A stretch of DNA of 64,000 nucleotides, from NCBI GenBank assembly GCA_020632595.1, contig JACKFF010000001.1, positions 930,001 through 994,000 of the forward strand, given 5' to 3'. The DNA comes from Nitrospiraceae bacterium (GTDB lineage Bacteria > Nitrospirota > Nitrospiria > Nitrospirales > UBA8639). The notes beneath the pieces were generated by a model. The model made no database searches. It saw nothing but the letters and a program-made list of their open reading frames with translations, and was not told the origin of the DNA. The translations under genes and the position numbers were made by a program. This document shows, in pieces, positions 46,805 to 56,138 of the stretch; the first letter of the stretch is position 1, and the number at the start of each line of letters is the position of its first letter.

Positions 46805-48295
46805 CTAACGCGTCAGCGAGTCTTCAATATCCGGCGACGTGGCCTCCATGAGGCTTCCTAGATACGGGTGTCGCTCAAGCATCTTTTGCTTCATAAGCCA
46901 GGCCACGGTTCGATACGACCAATGGCCCTTGACCCCGGACCGCAATTTGGCAACATACTCAACTTCAGCAAAATCCATTTTAAACAAACACCGGACACGA
47001 AACCCAAAGGGAATGGCATAGAGAGCCGCCTCCTGATTGCTGACACGCAACCGCTCTATATCCAGTCGCACGGCATCCATGGCTTGCCGATATTCTCTCT
47101 CCACCCCTGCCTCCGATAAAACGGACGGCACCTCGTACCCATGAATCGTCGTGAAATTTTGCTGAATCTGCTGACAACGGCGGTGCCGGTGCATATCCCG
47201 CCACCCACCGATATCCATCAGAATGTCAAAGATAAAGGCATACCCGGAACGGAATTCCTTTATCAAATCGTCATGAGGACCACGACCGCGTAGCGCGGCA
47301 TCGACCACTTCCTGTTTCTCCTTTTCCGACCACTGTTGTACCCACTCAAGGAGAACCCGATAAGGGGCATGGCTCACTCGGTATACGAGCGTCGTCACTA
47401 ATTCATCCAACGGCGCATGCGGTTCCAACAAATCAACCGGCTGATTCCTCCCTTTCCAGGATTGCGGATCATCATAGCCGGCCTGTTTGAGTCGCCCTTT
47501 GACCTGGCGAAGCACGTCCTTGTATACCGAACCTTGATATTCGTTAGCCCCCGCATACCGGGATAAGGTCGGCGCCAAGGCCTCTAACCCTTTGGTCTCT
47601 TCTTGCTGTAATTCGGCCCACACCGTTGAAGGTGACTTGGCACACGCATCCTTCAGATCTTCTCCAATCCCCTTCAATTCCGGCAATTGGGCAGACAGCA
47701 ACCGCGTGATTTGCTTTTCCAATGTGCGAATACTGACCACCTGCCCAACATTCGTCATGGCCGCCAGTGGAAGCAGATAGCGAATGACATCATAGGTTCG
47801 AGCACTGATGGTTCGATCATAATCTGCAGGCTTCATACTCGCCGGCCTGGGATACCGCTTCCCCAGATGGGTTTGGATCGGATCTTTCAACAACCGATAA
47901 ATGTTATAGAGGCTGCCAAGGATACCGCGATACTCCCCTTCGATTTCCGTATTCGCAATCTCGCTAGGCACGTAACAGCCGGCTGCCGCAAAATTTTGAT
48001 AGCGGCTGGATTTGGCTTGCCCATCCCACAGAGGTTCATCCTCAAGACGAATAGCCGCAAGTTCGGAGATCTGCTCGAAACACACAGTCGCATGCCCCAG
48101 ATCGGCAATCGAGCCGTGCCCATAGGCAAAATAAAACTGCTCCCAAAATTTTTCGGAAGAATGGGAATGGACCCAACGCAGGCTCTCCTCAATAGAGTCC
48201 GGTGAACGACTATATCGAGCCAGGGCATAGGCAGATTTTTCCGGCGGCATCGGGGCTAAAGCAATCACTTTCCGATTTCGTTGTTCGTCGCTCAT
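46805..48295 (-). CDS. Two-copy ThyX-like protein (FAD-dependent thymidylate synthase family)
   Basis: The product has 496 residues, about twice a normal ThyX (about 220-260). An N-terminal copy has GHGSIADLGHATVCFE near 57-75 and then SSRYQNF. A C-terminal copy has FRSGYAFIFDILMDIGGW, followed by RHRRCQQ near 368-374. Canonical ThyX carries both an RHR-x7-S motif and a downstream SxRY site in one domain. Here the RHR seems kept only in the second copy and the SxRY only in the first. It may be a true flavin thymidylate synthase with a shared active site, or a related enzyme of unknown reaction. I begin at the ATG behind AAGGA. Confidence 0.7.
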   Translation of the reverse strand: MSDEQRNRKVIALAPMPPEKSAYALARYSRSPDSIEESLRWVHSHSSEKFWEQFYFAYGHGSIADLGHATVCFEQISELAAIRLEDEPLWDGQAKSSRYQNFAAAGCYVPSEIANTEIEGEYRGILGSLYNIYRLLKDPIQTHLGKRYPRPASMKPADYDRTISARTYDVIRYLLPLAAMTNVGQVVSIRTLEKQITRLLSAQLPELKGIGEDLKDACAKSPSTVWAELQQEETKGLEALAPTLSRYAGANEYQGSVYKDVLRQVKGRLKQAGYDDPQSWKGRNQPVDLLEPHAPLDELVTTLVYRVSHAPYRVLLEWVQQWSEKEKQEVVDAALRGRGPHDDLIKEFRSGYAFIFDILMDIGGWRDMHRHRRCQQIQQNFTTIHGYEVPSVLSEAGVEREYRQAMDAVRLDIERLRVSNQEAALYAIPFGFRVRCLFKMDFAEVEYVAKLRSGVKGHWSYRTVAWLMKQKMLERHPYLGSLMEATSPDIEDSLTR

Positions 48296-48482
48296 CAATT
48301 CAATCCTTCCAACTTATCCCGAAGAACACACCATCGAAACAGAGAAGACGACACTATAGTCAGACAGGAGTGACATCTCAAGTCAGGCATTATCTCTCCG
48401 CCGGACATCCCCCAAAGACCTTGAAAGTACCTGACACCTACACTACACTCCACCGGATTTCCAGGTAGAATTCCAATACTCA

Positions 48483-49847
48483 ATGAATATTTCCGATCGA
48501 CAATCCATGCATGGCCAATGGTCCTCCCGATGGACCTTTATCCTCGCGGCCACCGGTGCGGCCGTTGGGTTGGGCAATATTTGGAAATTCCCCTATCTTA
48601 CGGGACAAAATGGAGGGAGTGCCTTTGTTCTGGTGTATGTCCTCTGCGTGGGAGCCCTGGGGATTCCCTTAATGATGGCCGAAATTTTGTTGGGCCGGAG
48701 AGGGCGCTCCACGCCAATTCGTTCCATGCAAGTACTGGCGGAAGAAACCAACACCACACAATGGTGGCAAATTGTTGGCTGGTCCGGCACTCTGGCTGGT
48801 ATGCTGATCCTTTCCTACTACAGCGTCATTGGCGGCTGGACGCTAGCCTATATCTTCAAGTCAGGTGCGGGGACTTTCACCGGAACCTCGGGCCAATTCG
48901 CTGCAGATACCTTTAACAATTTTATAGGAAGCGGAGCCACACTCTTCCTCTGGCACACGGTATTTATGATCCTGACCATGACCGTCGTGGCAGGAGGGGT
49001 CAAGGGGGGATTGGAAAAAGCGATTCAATTTCTCATGCCGACCCTTTTCCTCCTTTTGCTGCTCATGGTCGCCTACAGCATGACCACGGGGTTTTTTGGC
49101 AAAGGTCTGGAATTTCTCTTTACGCCGGACTTCAGTAAATTGACCGGCGCGAGCATGCTGACGGCCATGGGGCAGGCCTTCTTTAGCCTCAGTCTTGGCA
49201 TGGGCACCATCATGATCTACGGCTCGTATGTTCCCAAGGACACGTCAATCGGCTCCACCTCAATTATCATTGGCCTGGCTGACACCCTGGTTGCCTTGTT
49301 AGCCGGCATGGCCATTTTTCCAATTGTATTTGCAAACAATATGGAACCAGGCTCCGGTCCAGGTCTCATTTTTCAAACACTGCCCGTCGCGTTCGGCAAC
49401 ATGCCCGGCGGCCTCGCCTTCGGTTCGCTCTTTTTCATTCTCTTGCTTGTGGCTGCCTGGACGTCGTCGATTTCTTTGATCGAGCCCCTGGTGACATGGC
49501 TCATTGAAACTTATGGATTATCACGAATCAAGGCTGCCCTGTATTCAGGGTTCACCACCTGGTTGTTTGGCCTTGGAACAGTCTGGTCATTCAACTGGTG
49601 GGCAGAATTCAAATTTTTCGGACTCACCTTCTTTGATCTGTTAGATTTTGTGACATCCAATCTCATGCTCCCACTGGGCGGGATTCTCATTGCCCTCTTT
49701 GCCGGCTGGCTCATGAAGGCCGAAAGCACCCAATCCGAACTCAACATCCAGCATCCCAGCCTCTACTTTGCCTGGCAGTCCCTTGTACGCTACATCGCCC
49801 CCATTGCCGTGTTTATTGTCCTATTAAACGCCATTGGCATTTTATAG
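48483..49847 (+). CDS. Sodium-dependent neurotransmitter:symporter-family transporter
   Basis: This polytopic membrane protein of 454 residues has about 11 or 12 helices. The first helix region carries the NSS sodium-site motif GAAVGLGNIWKFPYLTGQNG near residues 21-40. In bacteria such proteins (LeuT, MhsT, Tyt1) couple sodium to uptake of amino acids. The chloride-site residues cannot be judged from the sequence alone. Substrate unknown. It stands alone on the plus strand, opposite the ThyX-like gene. Confidence 0.93.
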   Translation: MNISDRQSMHGQWSSRWTFILAATGAAVGLGNIWKFPYLTGQNGGSAFVLVYVLCVGALGIPLMMAEILLGRRGRSTPIRSMQVLAEETNTTQWWQIVGWSGTLAGMLILSYYSVIGGWTLAYIFKSGAGTFTGTSGQFAADTFNNFIGSGATLFLWHTVFMILTMTVVAGGVKGGLEKAIQFLMPTLFLLLLLMVAYSMTTGFFGKGLEFLFTPDFSKLTGASMLTAMGQAFFSLSLGMGTIMIYGSYVPKDTSIGSTSIIIGLADTLVALLAGMAIFPIVFANNMEPGSGPGLIFQTLPVAFGNMPGGLAFGSLFFILLLVAAWTSSISLIEPLVTWLIETYGLSRIKAALYSGFTTWLFGLGTVWSFNWWAEFKFFGLTFFDLLDFVTSNLMLPLGGILIALFAGWLMKAESTQSELNIQHPSLYFAWQSLVRYIAPIAVFIVLLNAIGIL

Positions 49848-49974
49848 CCACAAGACGATAGCTTTCCCTGATCATTCCCACATGCATAAAGCAGAGATCC
49901 TGAAGTTTCTGGCCGAAACAGGTCAAGTATTCCACATACTCAACCGACAAGACCCTAAGGAGAGAAGAATTTCC

Positions 49975-50145
49975 ATGAGTGAATTTTCTGCATTAGCGGC
50001 CGCCAACTTCCTCACCCAAGCTTCGCTTCCACTCATCCAAGCTGCCGTCGTTCCCCAACCCCAAGGAAACCCGTCGCCTTCCTCCACCCAGGACACGGTA
50101 TCGCTTTCATCGGAAGCCAAAGCCCTGCACGCCAACCACAAGTAG
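49975..50145 (+). CDS. Small hypothetical protein (56 aa)
   Basis: The start is well supported: AAGGAGAG lies about 12 bases before the ATG. The product has an Ala/Leu-rich first half (SALAAANFLTQASLPLIQAAVV) and ends in a hydrophilic tail with DTVSLSSEAKAL, a motif often seen near the end of small flagellar or secreted proteins. It has no definite signal peptide. Function unknown. Confidence 0.45.
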   Translation: MSEFSALAAANFLTQASLPLIQAAVVPQPQGNPSPSSTQDTVSLSSEAKALHANHK

Positions 50146-50647
50146 CCTCAAACTGAACGCTGGCCAAGGCAACCGGAATGGTAAGCCAGGGGACGGCATC
50201 GATCATTTCAACTCCCCTCATTAATCCCTCCATCCTTCTTGTCCGGTAATGCCGGGGAATCATTAGCAAGCATCGTTCAACTCTGTCATTCATCCCACCA
50301 AATTACAAAGGGGGAGTGTTGAAAAATGCCGCCAACGGCGTTCTCGCCCCTAGGCCGTGCTCAGGTGCTCCTCTGTACACTCCGCTCGTTCAAGCGGCTG
50401 CGCCTTTCCTTCGAGCAGCCTAGGACTGGACTGGACCGGCCTTTTGGACACTCCACCATTTTTCTCGGGTGAGCGTCAGTGATTCAGAAGCGGATGAAAA
50501 AGCATAATTCTTACAATATTCAGGTGGTATAAAGCAGAGGCTGAAGTAGACATGCTGATCAAAAAAAGGGACACCCTCCCTGAGTCCCGCAATCGTGATG
50601 ATTATCCGAGGTCGTCACTCGACGCCTCCCACTCAAGGAGGACACCC
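50146..50647. other. Gene-free stretch with repeat element and left flank of the IS110 relic
   Basis: No gene is convincing. It contains the 143-bp repeat at 50313-50455 and then the left flank of the IS110 transposase. Confidence 0.6.
50313..50455. repeat. 143-bp element with imperfect terminal inverted repeats
   Basis: The ends are GGAGTGTTGAAAAATGCCGCC and, inverted, GGAGTGTCCAAAAGGCCGG. The interior has short GC-rich stems and no coding potential. I recall similar small elements at many intergenic sites in Nitrospira genomes, often near insertion sequences. That memory is not checked here. Confidence 0.55.
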
Positions 50648-51652
50648 ATGAACTCCTGTGGCATTGATTTGGCAAGCGAAGCCAGTGCGGTGTGTATCGT
50701 GAACGAACAAGGCACCCGCGTCCGCGAACAGATGGTCGCGACCGAAGGCCGTGAGTTGGGCAAGGCGTTGACGGGGTTGGGCCGCTTACGATGTGTGGTG
50801 GAAGCGGCGCCCTTAGCGGCATGGGTCGCGCAGCAGTTGGAGACGCAGGGGCATGAGGTGATCCTCATTGATCCACGGCGAGCCAAGGCGGTGATTCAGA
50901 CCAAGAACAAGACGGACAAGTTGGATGCGCGGAATCTGGCGAAACTGGCGCAGGTTGGGTGGTACACAGCGGTGCATCGGAAAACCCCTGCGGCCCGTCT
51001 GCAACGGGCCCACCTGCAAGCCCGCAATGGGCTCGTCGAGACAGCCCAAGCCGCTCGGATTCGGGGCTTGTTGCGGGCGCATGGGGTCAAAGTCGGCGCG
51101 GTGTCTGCGGGGCAGTTCGTCGCCACCGTGCAGGCCTTGGTGGCGGAGCCGGTTCCGGCTCTGACCACGGCCCTGGAGCCCTTACTTCTGGTTTATCACC
51201 AGGCGCAGGAGGGTGCCAAGACGTTGGCCCGTCATGTCACCAAGCAGGTGCAGCAGGATCCGATCTGTCAGCGCTTGAGGCCAGTGCCGGGCGTGGGGCC
51301 CTTGGTGGCGGGGACGTCTGTGGCCACGCTCGAGGATCCCACCCGGTTTCGCACCTCGACGCAAGTGGCTGCCTATCTGGGGTTGGTGCCTCGGGTCTAT
51401 CAGTCCGGGGCCGCCAACTATCACGGACGGATCAGTAAAGAAGGGGGACAAGCTGCGGCGCTGGCTGTTCGTCGAAGCGGCCCATGTCTTGCTGACCCGG
51501 ACGAAAGGGAGCTGTACGCTCAAACGGTGGGGGGGAAGTGAGCCAAGAAGCGGGGACAGGGCAAGGCGAATGTGGCCGTGGCCCGTAAATTGGCCATCCT
51601 GCTCCATCGCCTCTGGATGACCGAAGCGGCGTTTACGCCAGAACCAGGGTGA
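50648..51652 (+). pseudogene. IS110-family transposase, broken
   Basis: The ORF starts with the DEDD-type domain (GIDLASEASAVCIVNEQGT) and later has the IS116/IS110/IS902 domain (GVGPLVAGTSVATLEDPTRF). The intact frame would run to the TGA at 51650. A shift at the G5 run (51443-51447) and one back at the G7 run (51529-51535) garble about 30 residues. A TGA at 51539 then interrupts the restored frame. Sequencing error in the G-runs is possible but would not remove the in-frame TGA. Base composition is GC-rich compared with neighbours. No terminal inverted repeats are expected for IS110. Confidence 0.8.
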
Positions 51653-52250
51653 GCGGGGCTCACCGAATCGACGATCGCCCACGCTCGGGGCAAGCGTGCG
51701 TGGAGGCAGGGGTTCGGGGCGGGTGACCTCGTGGACTGTTTGAGGCTCTCGGGTCTCGCGTTTCAGCTTGAGGTCCCGACTCCGACACCATTGTGTGGCG
51801 CACAGCGACCACGGAGAGAAGCATGAACTCCGAATCCGACTCACGCAGAAGAAAAATGAACAGGGAGGAGTTGACTCTGCTTTAGAGAAACAGACCCAAT
51901 GGCGATTCAGTTTCATAAAACGAGCCATCCACTTGAAGTGAAGCGGGAACGAATCCCTGTCTGCAGCCAGCCCAAGCATCTATTCGGCCGCCCGGCAAAA
52001 TGCCCCTCTGAGTTTATCTGACTCAGGAACCTCAAGACTCACAAGCCATTGGAATCCATTTAAAGCCCGGCTCTCTCTTCGTCCCCGGGAACAATGGCCA
52101 GGTGTCTCGGAAAACCGTTTGAGTTGCATAGATTGTTGTTGGGAAATTTCACAGCGTGATCACTGTAAAAAATAAAAATTCTTTTTGGTAGAGGAAAGAA
52201 ACAGATTTTAAGAGGCTTGAGGAAAATTGCTGTCACTAAATCGATCGGCG
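51653..52250. other. Gene-free stretch, right flank of the IS110 relic
   Basis: No convincing gene. The first part probably belongs to the IS110 element. The IS right end cannot be fixed from one copy. Confidence 0.45.
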
Positions 52251-52448
52251 TCAGGGCTTCTGGGGTGGCACGGACGGCTCAGACTGGTTTGAGTTGTCCA
52301 TAGGGAGGGCTTGCTCTGAGAGATGGGCCAGTTGATTGGCCCGGTTGATGAGTTGATCTAACTCGCGGACGGCCAAAGACAGCCTCGCAAGGGGATCTTT
52401 CACAACTTTCTTGGATGGCGTATTCAAAGATAAAGGTGAAGATTCCAT
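52251..52448 (-). CDS. Small hypothetical protein (65 aa)
   Basis: The product is 65 residues. A good ribosome-binding site (GAGGTC, 5 bases before the ATG) supports it. A heptad-like helix (LARLSLAVRELDQLINRANQL) forms the core, and the tail is Pro/Ser/Gln-rich. No known domain or signal. It could be a small regulatory or structural helix protein. Confidence 0.5.
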   Translation of the reverse strand: MESSPLSLNTPSKKVVKDPLARLSLAVRELDQLINRANQLAHLSEQALPMDNSNQSEPSVPPQKP

Positions 52449-52660
52449 TTTTTGACCTCAATAGTCCTAAGATTGTAACCCTTTAGAATAAAAAGTTCAT
52501 TGAATTGTTTGTTCCAATTATGAGAAATTCCTGCTCATTATTTGAATTTCATGAAATGCCCGCAAGGGAGTTGTCGATACCGGAAGCCGAATGACGCTTA
52601 ACTTGCAAATTTCCCAACTGATTCATCGGCATGATTTTTAGACAAACAAAAGGAATTTAC

Positions 52661-53290
52661 ATGTTCAAGGGATTCAAAAGGGAACAATTCATCATCGAAA
52701 TGATCGCCGTGCTGTTGATGCTTCTTATGATTGGAACGACTTGGGGGGCAGATGTTGATGCGAGAAATCGTGTAACCAAGGGCACCCTCGAATTCGGATT
52801 TCTCACCGGGTATTGGCAAGGGAATAACGCCTTCGGGAATGAACCGTCAGCGAATCGCAGTGCTGTCTATTTCCTACCTCAATTGGGACTGGTGTTGACG
52901 GATGAGATTGGCTCAGGTTTGACCTCGGGTAATGTCGAAGTGTTAATTGAACCGTTGGCTGCCCACTATTACCAACCGTTTAGCGCCTCAGCGTTCGGAG
53001 GCTCATTAATGGTGAAATATAATTTCCTCGACTTTGGACGGTGGATGCCATTTTGGGATGGTGGAGCAGGCATGTTGTGGACGGACCTGGGGCCCCGGAT
53101 TCCCGAACAAAGCACGCAATTTAATTTCGTGCTCCAAACGGGTCCGGGTGTCTCGTATTTTGTGACAGAGAACACGTCGGTGACCGTCGGTATTCGCTTC
53201 CATCATATTTCCAACGCAGGGATTGGTGATCGAAATATTGGATTGAATGGCTGTCTCTTCAACGTCGGCATATCCTTTTTTTCCCCTTGA
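52661..53290 (+). CDS. pagL: PagL-like lipid A 3-O-deacylase
   Basis: The product has 209 residues, a signal peptide (about 8-27, ending IGTTWGA) and an eight-strand outer-membrane barrel pattern. The catalytic HxSN region is FHHISNAGIGDRNIGLN near 178-195, as in PagL-type acyloxyacyl hydrolases. PagL removes the 3-linked acyl chain of lipid A on the outer leaflet. The start at 52661 has AAGGA 6-7 bases upstream. It lies alone. This fits a Gram-negative envelope with lipopolysaccharide; the natural target in Nitrospira is unproven. Confidence 0.75.
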   Translation: MFKGFKREQFIIEMIAVLLMLLMIGTTWGADVDARNRVTKGTLEFGFLTGYWQGNNAFGNEPSANRSAVYFLPQLGLVLTDEIGSGLTSGNVEVLIEPLAAHYYQPFSASAFGGSLMVKYNFLDFGRWMPFWDGGAGMLWTDLGPRIPEQSTQFNFVLQTGPGVSYFVTENTSVTVGIRFHHISNAGIGDRNIGLNGCLFNVGISFFSP

Positions 53291-53653
53291 GATATTGTCA
53301 TCAAGATTCCGTAATTCTTGGGTACTCGCCTGCTGATGCCCACACTCTAAAACAGTCTGCCTTAACCCTTTCCGTGGTTGTCGCCTTTAGAGCAATACAG
53401 GACCTTTTTGAACACGTGAAATTGAGCGCAACCCGGTGAAAAGGGAAATCAATTTCTTGGAGGGGAAAAACGCCAGCATGATGAGTCTCTCACTCTAGCG
53501 GGGCTTTGGCTATCCAAAGCATGCAGAGCAGGATTCAAAGAATCGGATTTGCCCATTTTCAATGGGCGAATTGAGCGGGGGGACAAAGAAACGATCTTTC
53601 ATAGAGGCGCTTATCGGACGAAAGTTCTGAAAACATCTTCTGTAACAGCATAC
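53291..53653. other. Intergenic stretch with an 11-bp hairpin
   Basis: No gene seen. The hairpin at 53547-53571 (see separate entry) is the only structure noted. Confidence 0.5.
53547..53571. other. Hairpin downstream of the VCBS gene at 53654
   Basis: ATTTGCCCATT and AATGGGCGAAT form an 11-bp stem (one G-T pair) around the loop TTC. There is no T-run on either strand. It may be the 3' end of the minus-strand VCBS transcript. Confidence 0.4.
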
Positions 53654-55258
53654 TTAGGTGCTGCCGGGAAATTCTGTCGAGGACAAGGTCAGGCCATCCA
53701 TGAGCCAGACCGCCACCTGTCCTGTACTGCGATTATGCCAGATCACATCGGCATTCCCATCTCCATTTGCGTCACCAACCTGCGCAATACGCCACCCCGA
53801 GTGCATACCCGGCAAAAAGCCGGATTCCTCAATCATTCCTCCGTTCATCAACCAGATCCCCACCTTCCCGGTACCGGTATGACGCCAGACCATGTCCGTC
53901 ATCCCATCCCCGTTCAGATCACCAAAGCCTGCTTTCTCCCACTCTGGTGTGGTCCCTCCAAGGAATCCCACCGAGGTAATCGTTGCCTCATCCATCACCC
54001 ACACGGCAGATACCCCTCCGCTATGGCGCCAAATGATGTCCGCCAGACCATCCGCATTCACATCACCGATCCCGACGATCTGCCACGCTAAAGGCACACC
54101 GGGCAGTGAACGGAATCTGCTAATTGAGGGCCCATCCATGAGCCAGACCGCAACAGCGCCGTTTTGCTTATTGTGCCAGATGAGATCGGCACTTCCATTG
54201 CCGTCCATATCGCCCACTCCCTTAATCACCCAATCCAACGAAGCGCTCCCGGGAAAACTAGCTGATGTGATCGTCAACCCGTTCAAATACCATACAGCCA
54301 CGGCGCCACTAAGAGTGTTGCGCCAGACAATATCAGCCATTCCGTCATTACTTACATCACCCACTCCAACGATCTGCCAATCGGATGAGACCCCACCCAG
54401 GAGACCGGACGAACCAATCAAACCACCATTCATTAACCACACCGCCACTTCACCGGTTCTCACATTGCGCCAGACAATATCCGCCTTACCATCTCCATTG
54501 AGATCGGAACTGACAGGGGCACGGGGCGCCGGTTCCTCAAAAGGAGGTTGAAGGCCGAGAAACACCCCAGATTCTGAGGTAAAACTCACGCCCTTGGGAA
54601 GGATCAATCGGATAGTCGCACTTGGATCGCTGACATCAATGAGGTTATTCATCTCGACCCTGGCCGATAAAAACGCTTCAATCGGTAGCTCCTGCCCATC
54701 AACAACGGTGACCCTGACCTCCAACTCCTTTGGCTCAGGTAAAGGAAGGCCAAGAGCCTGATCACTCACCTCTCCCAAACGAATGATGGCATTGGTAAAG
54801 CAATTGGAAGACAAATCCCGACAAGAGGGAAACCCATCAACCCTCATTGAAAATCTGATGTTGGCACTGGCCACACCGGGATCCAGCGAAAACCTCAACC
54901 GGTCATTGATTTGAATGGAGGCCAATCCCATGCCCTCCTGCGAACTTTGATCGGGAGTCGTCGAGGTCACTTTAAGCGCGAGGGTTCCCGTGGCTAAATT
55001 AGCTGTGGCATAGGCAGAGCCGGCTTCACCGTCCGGGCCGATTACCGTACCCGTGTCTAATTGGATTTCCGTACGTCCATTTTCCTCGGTCACTGAATCC
55101 CCCCCAATCGGGCCTGAAACACCAATCTCGATTTTATACCCGAAGCTCCGTGACGGGACGGACAGACAAACCATTCCAACCAAAATGAGAGATATGATGG
55201 TCCGGGCCAGACCGGGTACGTGGGGTGTTGCGTGATTCGACATCAATTGATTTGACAT
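53654..55258 (-). CDS. Secreted VCBS/FG-GAP repeat protein, first copy
   Basis: The product has 534 residues. A signal peptide (about 17-40) is followed by a beta-rich domain of about 200 residues that I do not recognise. Six repeats of about 46 residues come next, such as LNGDGKADIVWRNVRTGEVAVWLMNGG, with calcium-loop Asp/Asn and the pattern DxNxDGxxDxxW. These resemble FG-GAP/integrin-type or VCBS repeats that build a beta-propeller or filament on the outside of cells. The C-terminal end (EFPGST) is about eight residues shorter than that of the paralogue at 56139. A sorting signal is not obvious. Confidence 0.75.
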   Translation of the reverse strand: MSNQLMSNHATPHVPGLARTIISLILVGMVCLSVPSRSFGYKIEIGVSGPIGGDSVTEENGRTEIQLDTGTVIGPDGEAGSAYATANLATGTLALKVTSTTPDQSSQEGMGLASIQINDRLRFSLDPGVASANIRFSMRVDGFPSCRDLSSNCFTNAIIRLGEVSDQALGLPLPEPKELEVRVTVVDGQELPIEAFLSARVEMNNLIDVSDPSATIRLILPKGVSFTSESGVFLGLQPPFEEPAPRAPVSSDLNGDGKADIVWRNVRTGEVAVWLMNGGLIGSSGLLGGVSSDWQIVGVGDVSNDGMADIVWRNTLSGAVAVWYLNGLTITSASFPGSASLDWVIKGVGDMDGNGSADLIWHNKQNGAVAVWLMDGPSISRFRSLPGVPLAWQIVGIGDVNADGLADIIWRHSGGVSAVWVMDEATITSVGFLGGTTPEWEKAGFGDLNGDGMTDMVWRHTGTGKVGIWLMNGGMIEESGFLPGMHSGWRIAQVGDANGDGNADVIWHNRSTGQVAVWLMDGLTLSSTEFPGST

Positions 55259-55909
55259 AAAAGATTACATAAGCAAGGTTGACTAACCTTATCGGATAGA
55301 CAATTCCATTCTTAAAAAACAGCCACCACATTCCGGATCTTTCCTCACTCGCCATTTCTTTATTTTCTTCCCGGACTCATCAAAAACGTTGGAAATTCTC
55401 ACTCATGGAGAACACCCAAAGAGTCATTCCTTCCTTATATTTCAAGGGCCATTTCCCTTTGAAGTCATCAATTTCAAAAATCACCGATAGAACTCGATCA
55501 TTCTCTAGTTTCAGACTTCTTTTAAAACTCAACCTGAAATTACGGAGAATCCTGATTGAAAAAAGAAAGGAGACGAATGGCGGTTCGTCTCTTCGATCGG
55601 AAGAAAAGCAACCAGGTTTGGGTGAAAATGTCGGGCGTCTTCCTACTGGGAAAAGTTCGATTTCGAAGCAGGGCGCATGAACCAGACGAACACGTTTTTA
55701 TCAATCAGCCGGAGAGGACAAACCATTTACGCAGAAGAGAAAACGCAACCGCAATGAAACCAAGGGATTTGTCCTGAGAAGCAAAATCGGCGAGATGCGT
55801 TGACATGCCACAGAGGATCAATGAGAGCCCCTCCCTATAAGCTGGAAAACGTCTCTTACCGTATTCCCAAGAGAGCAAAATAAAACCTGAGGAAAAGTTT
55901 TCGATGAAA

Positions 55910-55939
55910 AAAGCCTCACACCCGAAGATGTGAGGCTTT
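55910..55939 (-). terminator. Intrinsic terminator of the 56139-58757 transcript
   Basis: An 11-bp stem, AAAGCCTCACA/TGTGAGGCTTT, has an 8-base loop and ends in T6 on the minus strand. It lies about 200 bp after the VCBS gene stop, beyond the structured element. Confidence 0.85.
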
Positions 55940-55959
55940 CATAGAGAGCCAAAGTTTTG

Positions 55960-56070
55960 TTCTACCGTTTATACCGTAGGTTTCGCGTTCTGACGAAACT
56001 GCCGGACTGACAGGCCGGCTCACCTTGAGGTGAGAAAAACGAGCGGCTCCGGCAGCGCTACGATGAAATT
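55960..56070 (-). ncRNA. Structured three-way-junction element in the 3' untranslated region
   Basis: On the minus strand, nested pairings form a closed junction: CGTAG pairs with CTACG; CTGCCGGA pairs with TCCGGCAG; inside it CTCACCT/AGGTGAG forms a hairpin, and next to it GTTTCG/CGAAAC forms another. The whole lies between the VCBS stop and its terminator. I cannot match it to a known riboswitch or ribozyme. It could be a regulatory 3' UTR, a small RNA processed from the transcript, or a mobile-element end. Confidence 0.45.
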
Positions 56071-56138
56071 ACCATTCCCCAGTTTGCCTTTCCAGTTTGG
56101 CATTCAACATTAAGCCGGGCTCAATTATGAGACCATCC

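Larger units (their letters stand above)
55259..56138. other. Intergenic stretch between the two VCBS genes
   Basis: About 0.9 kb with no convincing gene. It contains the structured element at 55960-56070 and the terminator at 55910-55939, both facing the minus-strand gene at 56139. The remaining 55259-55900 holds nothing recognised. Confidence 0.55.

Noticed and set aside
51182..51979. 265-codon minus-strand frame
   Set aside because: It runs antisense through the end of the IS110 transposase and has no recognisable domain.
55405..55680. 91-codon plus-strand frame
   Set aside because: It lacks start signals and any family pattern, and lies in the gene-free stretch between the VCBS genes.
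55960..56070. Cyclic-di-GMP, TPP or cobalamin riboswitch
   Set aside because: The conserved core bases of these classes are absent, and the element is after a gene, not before one.
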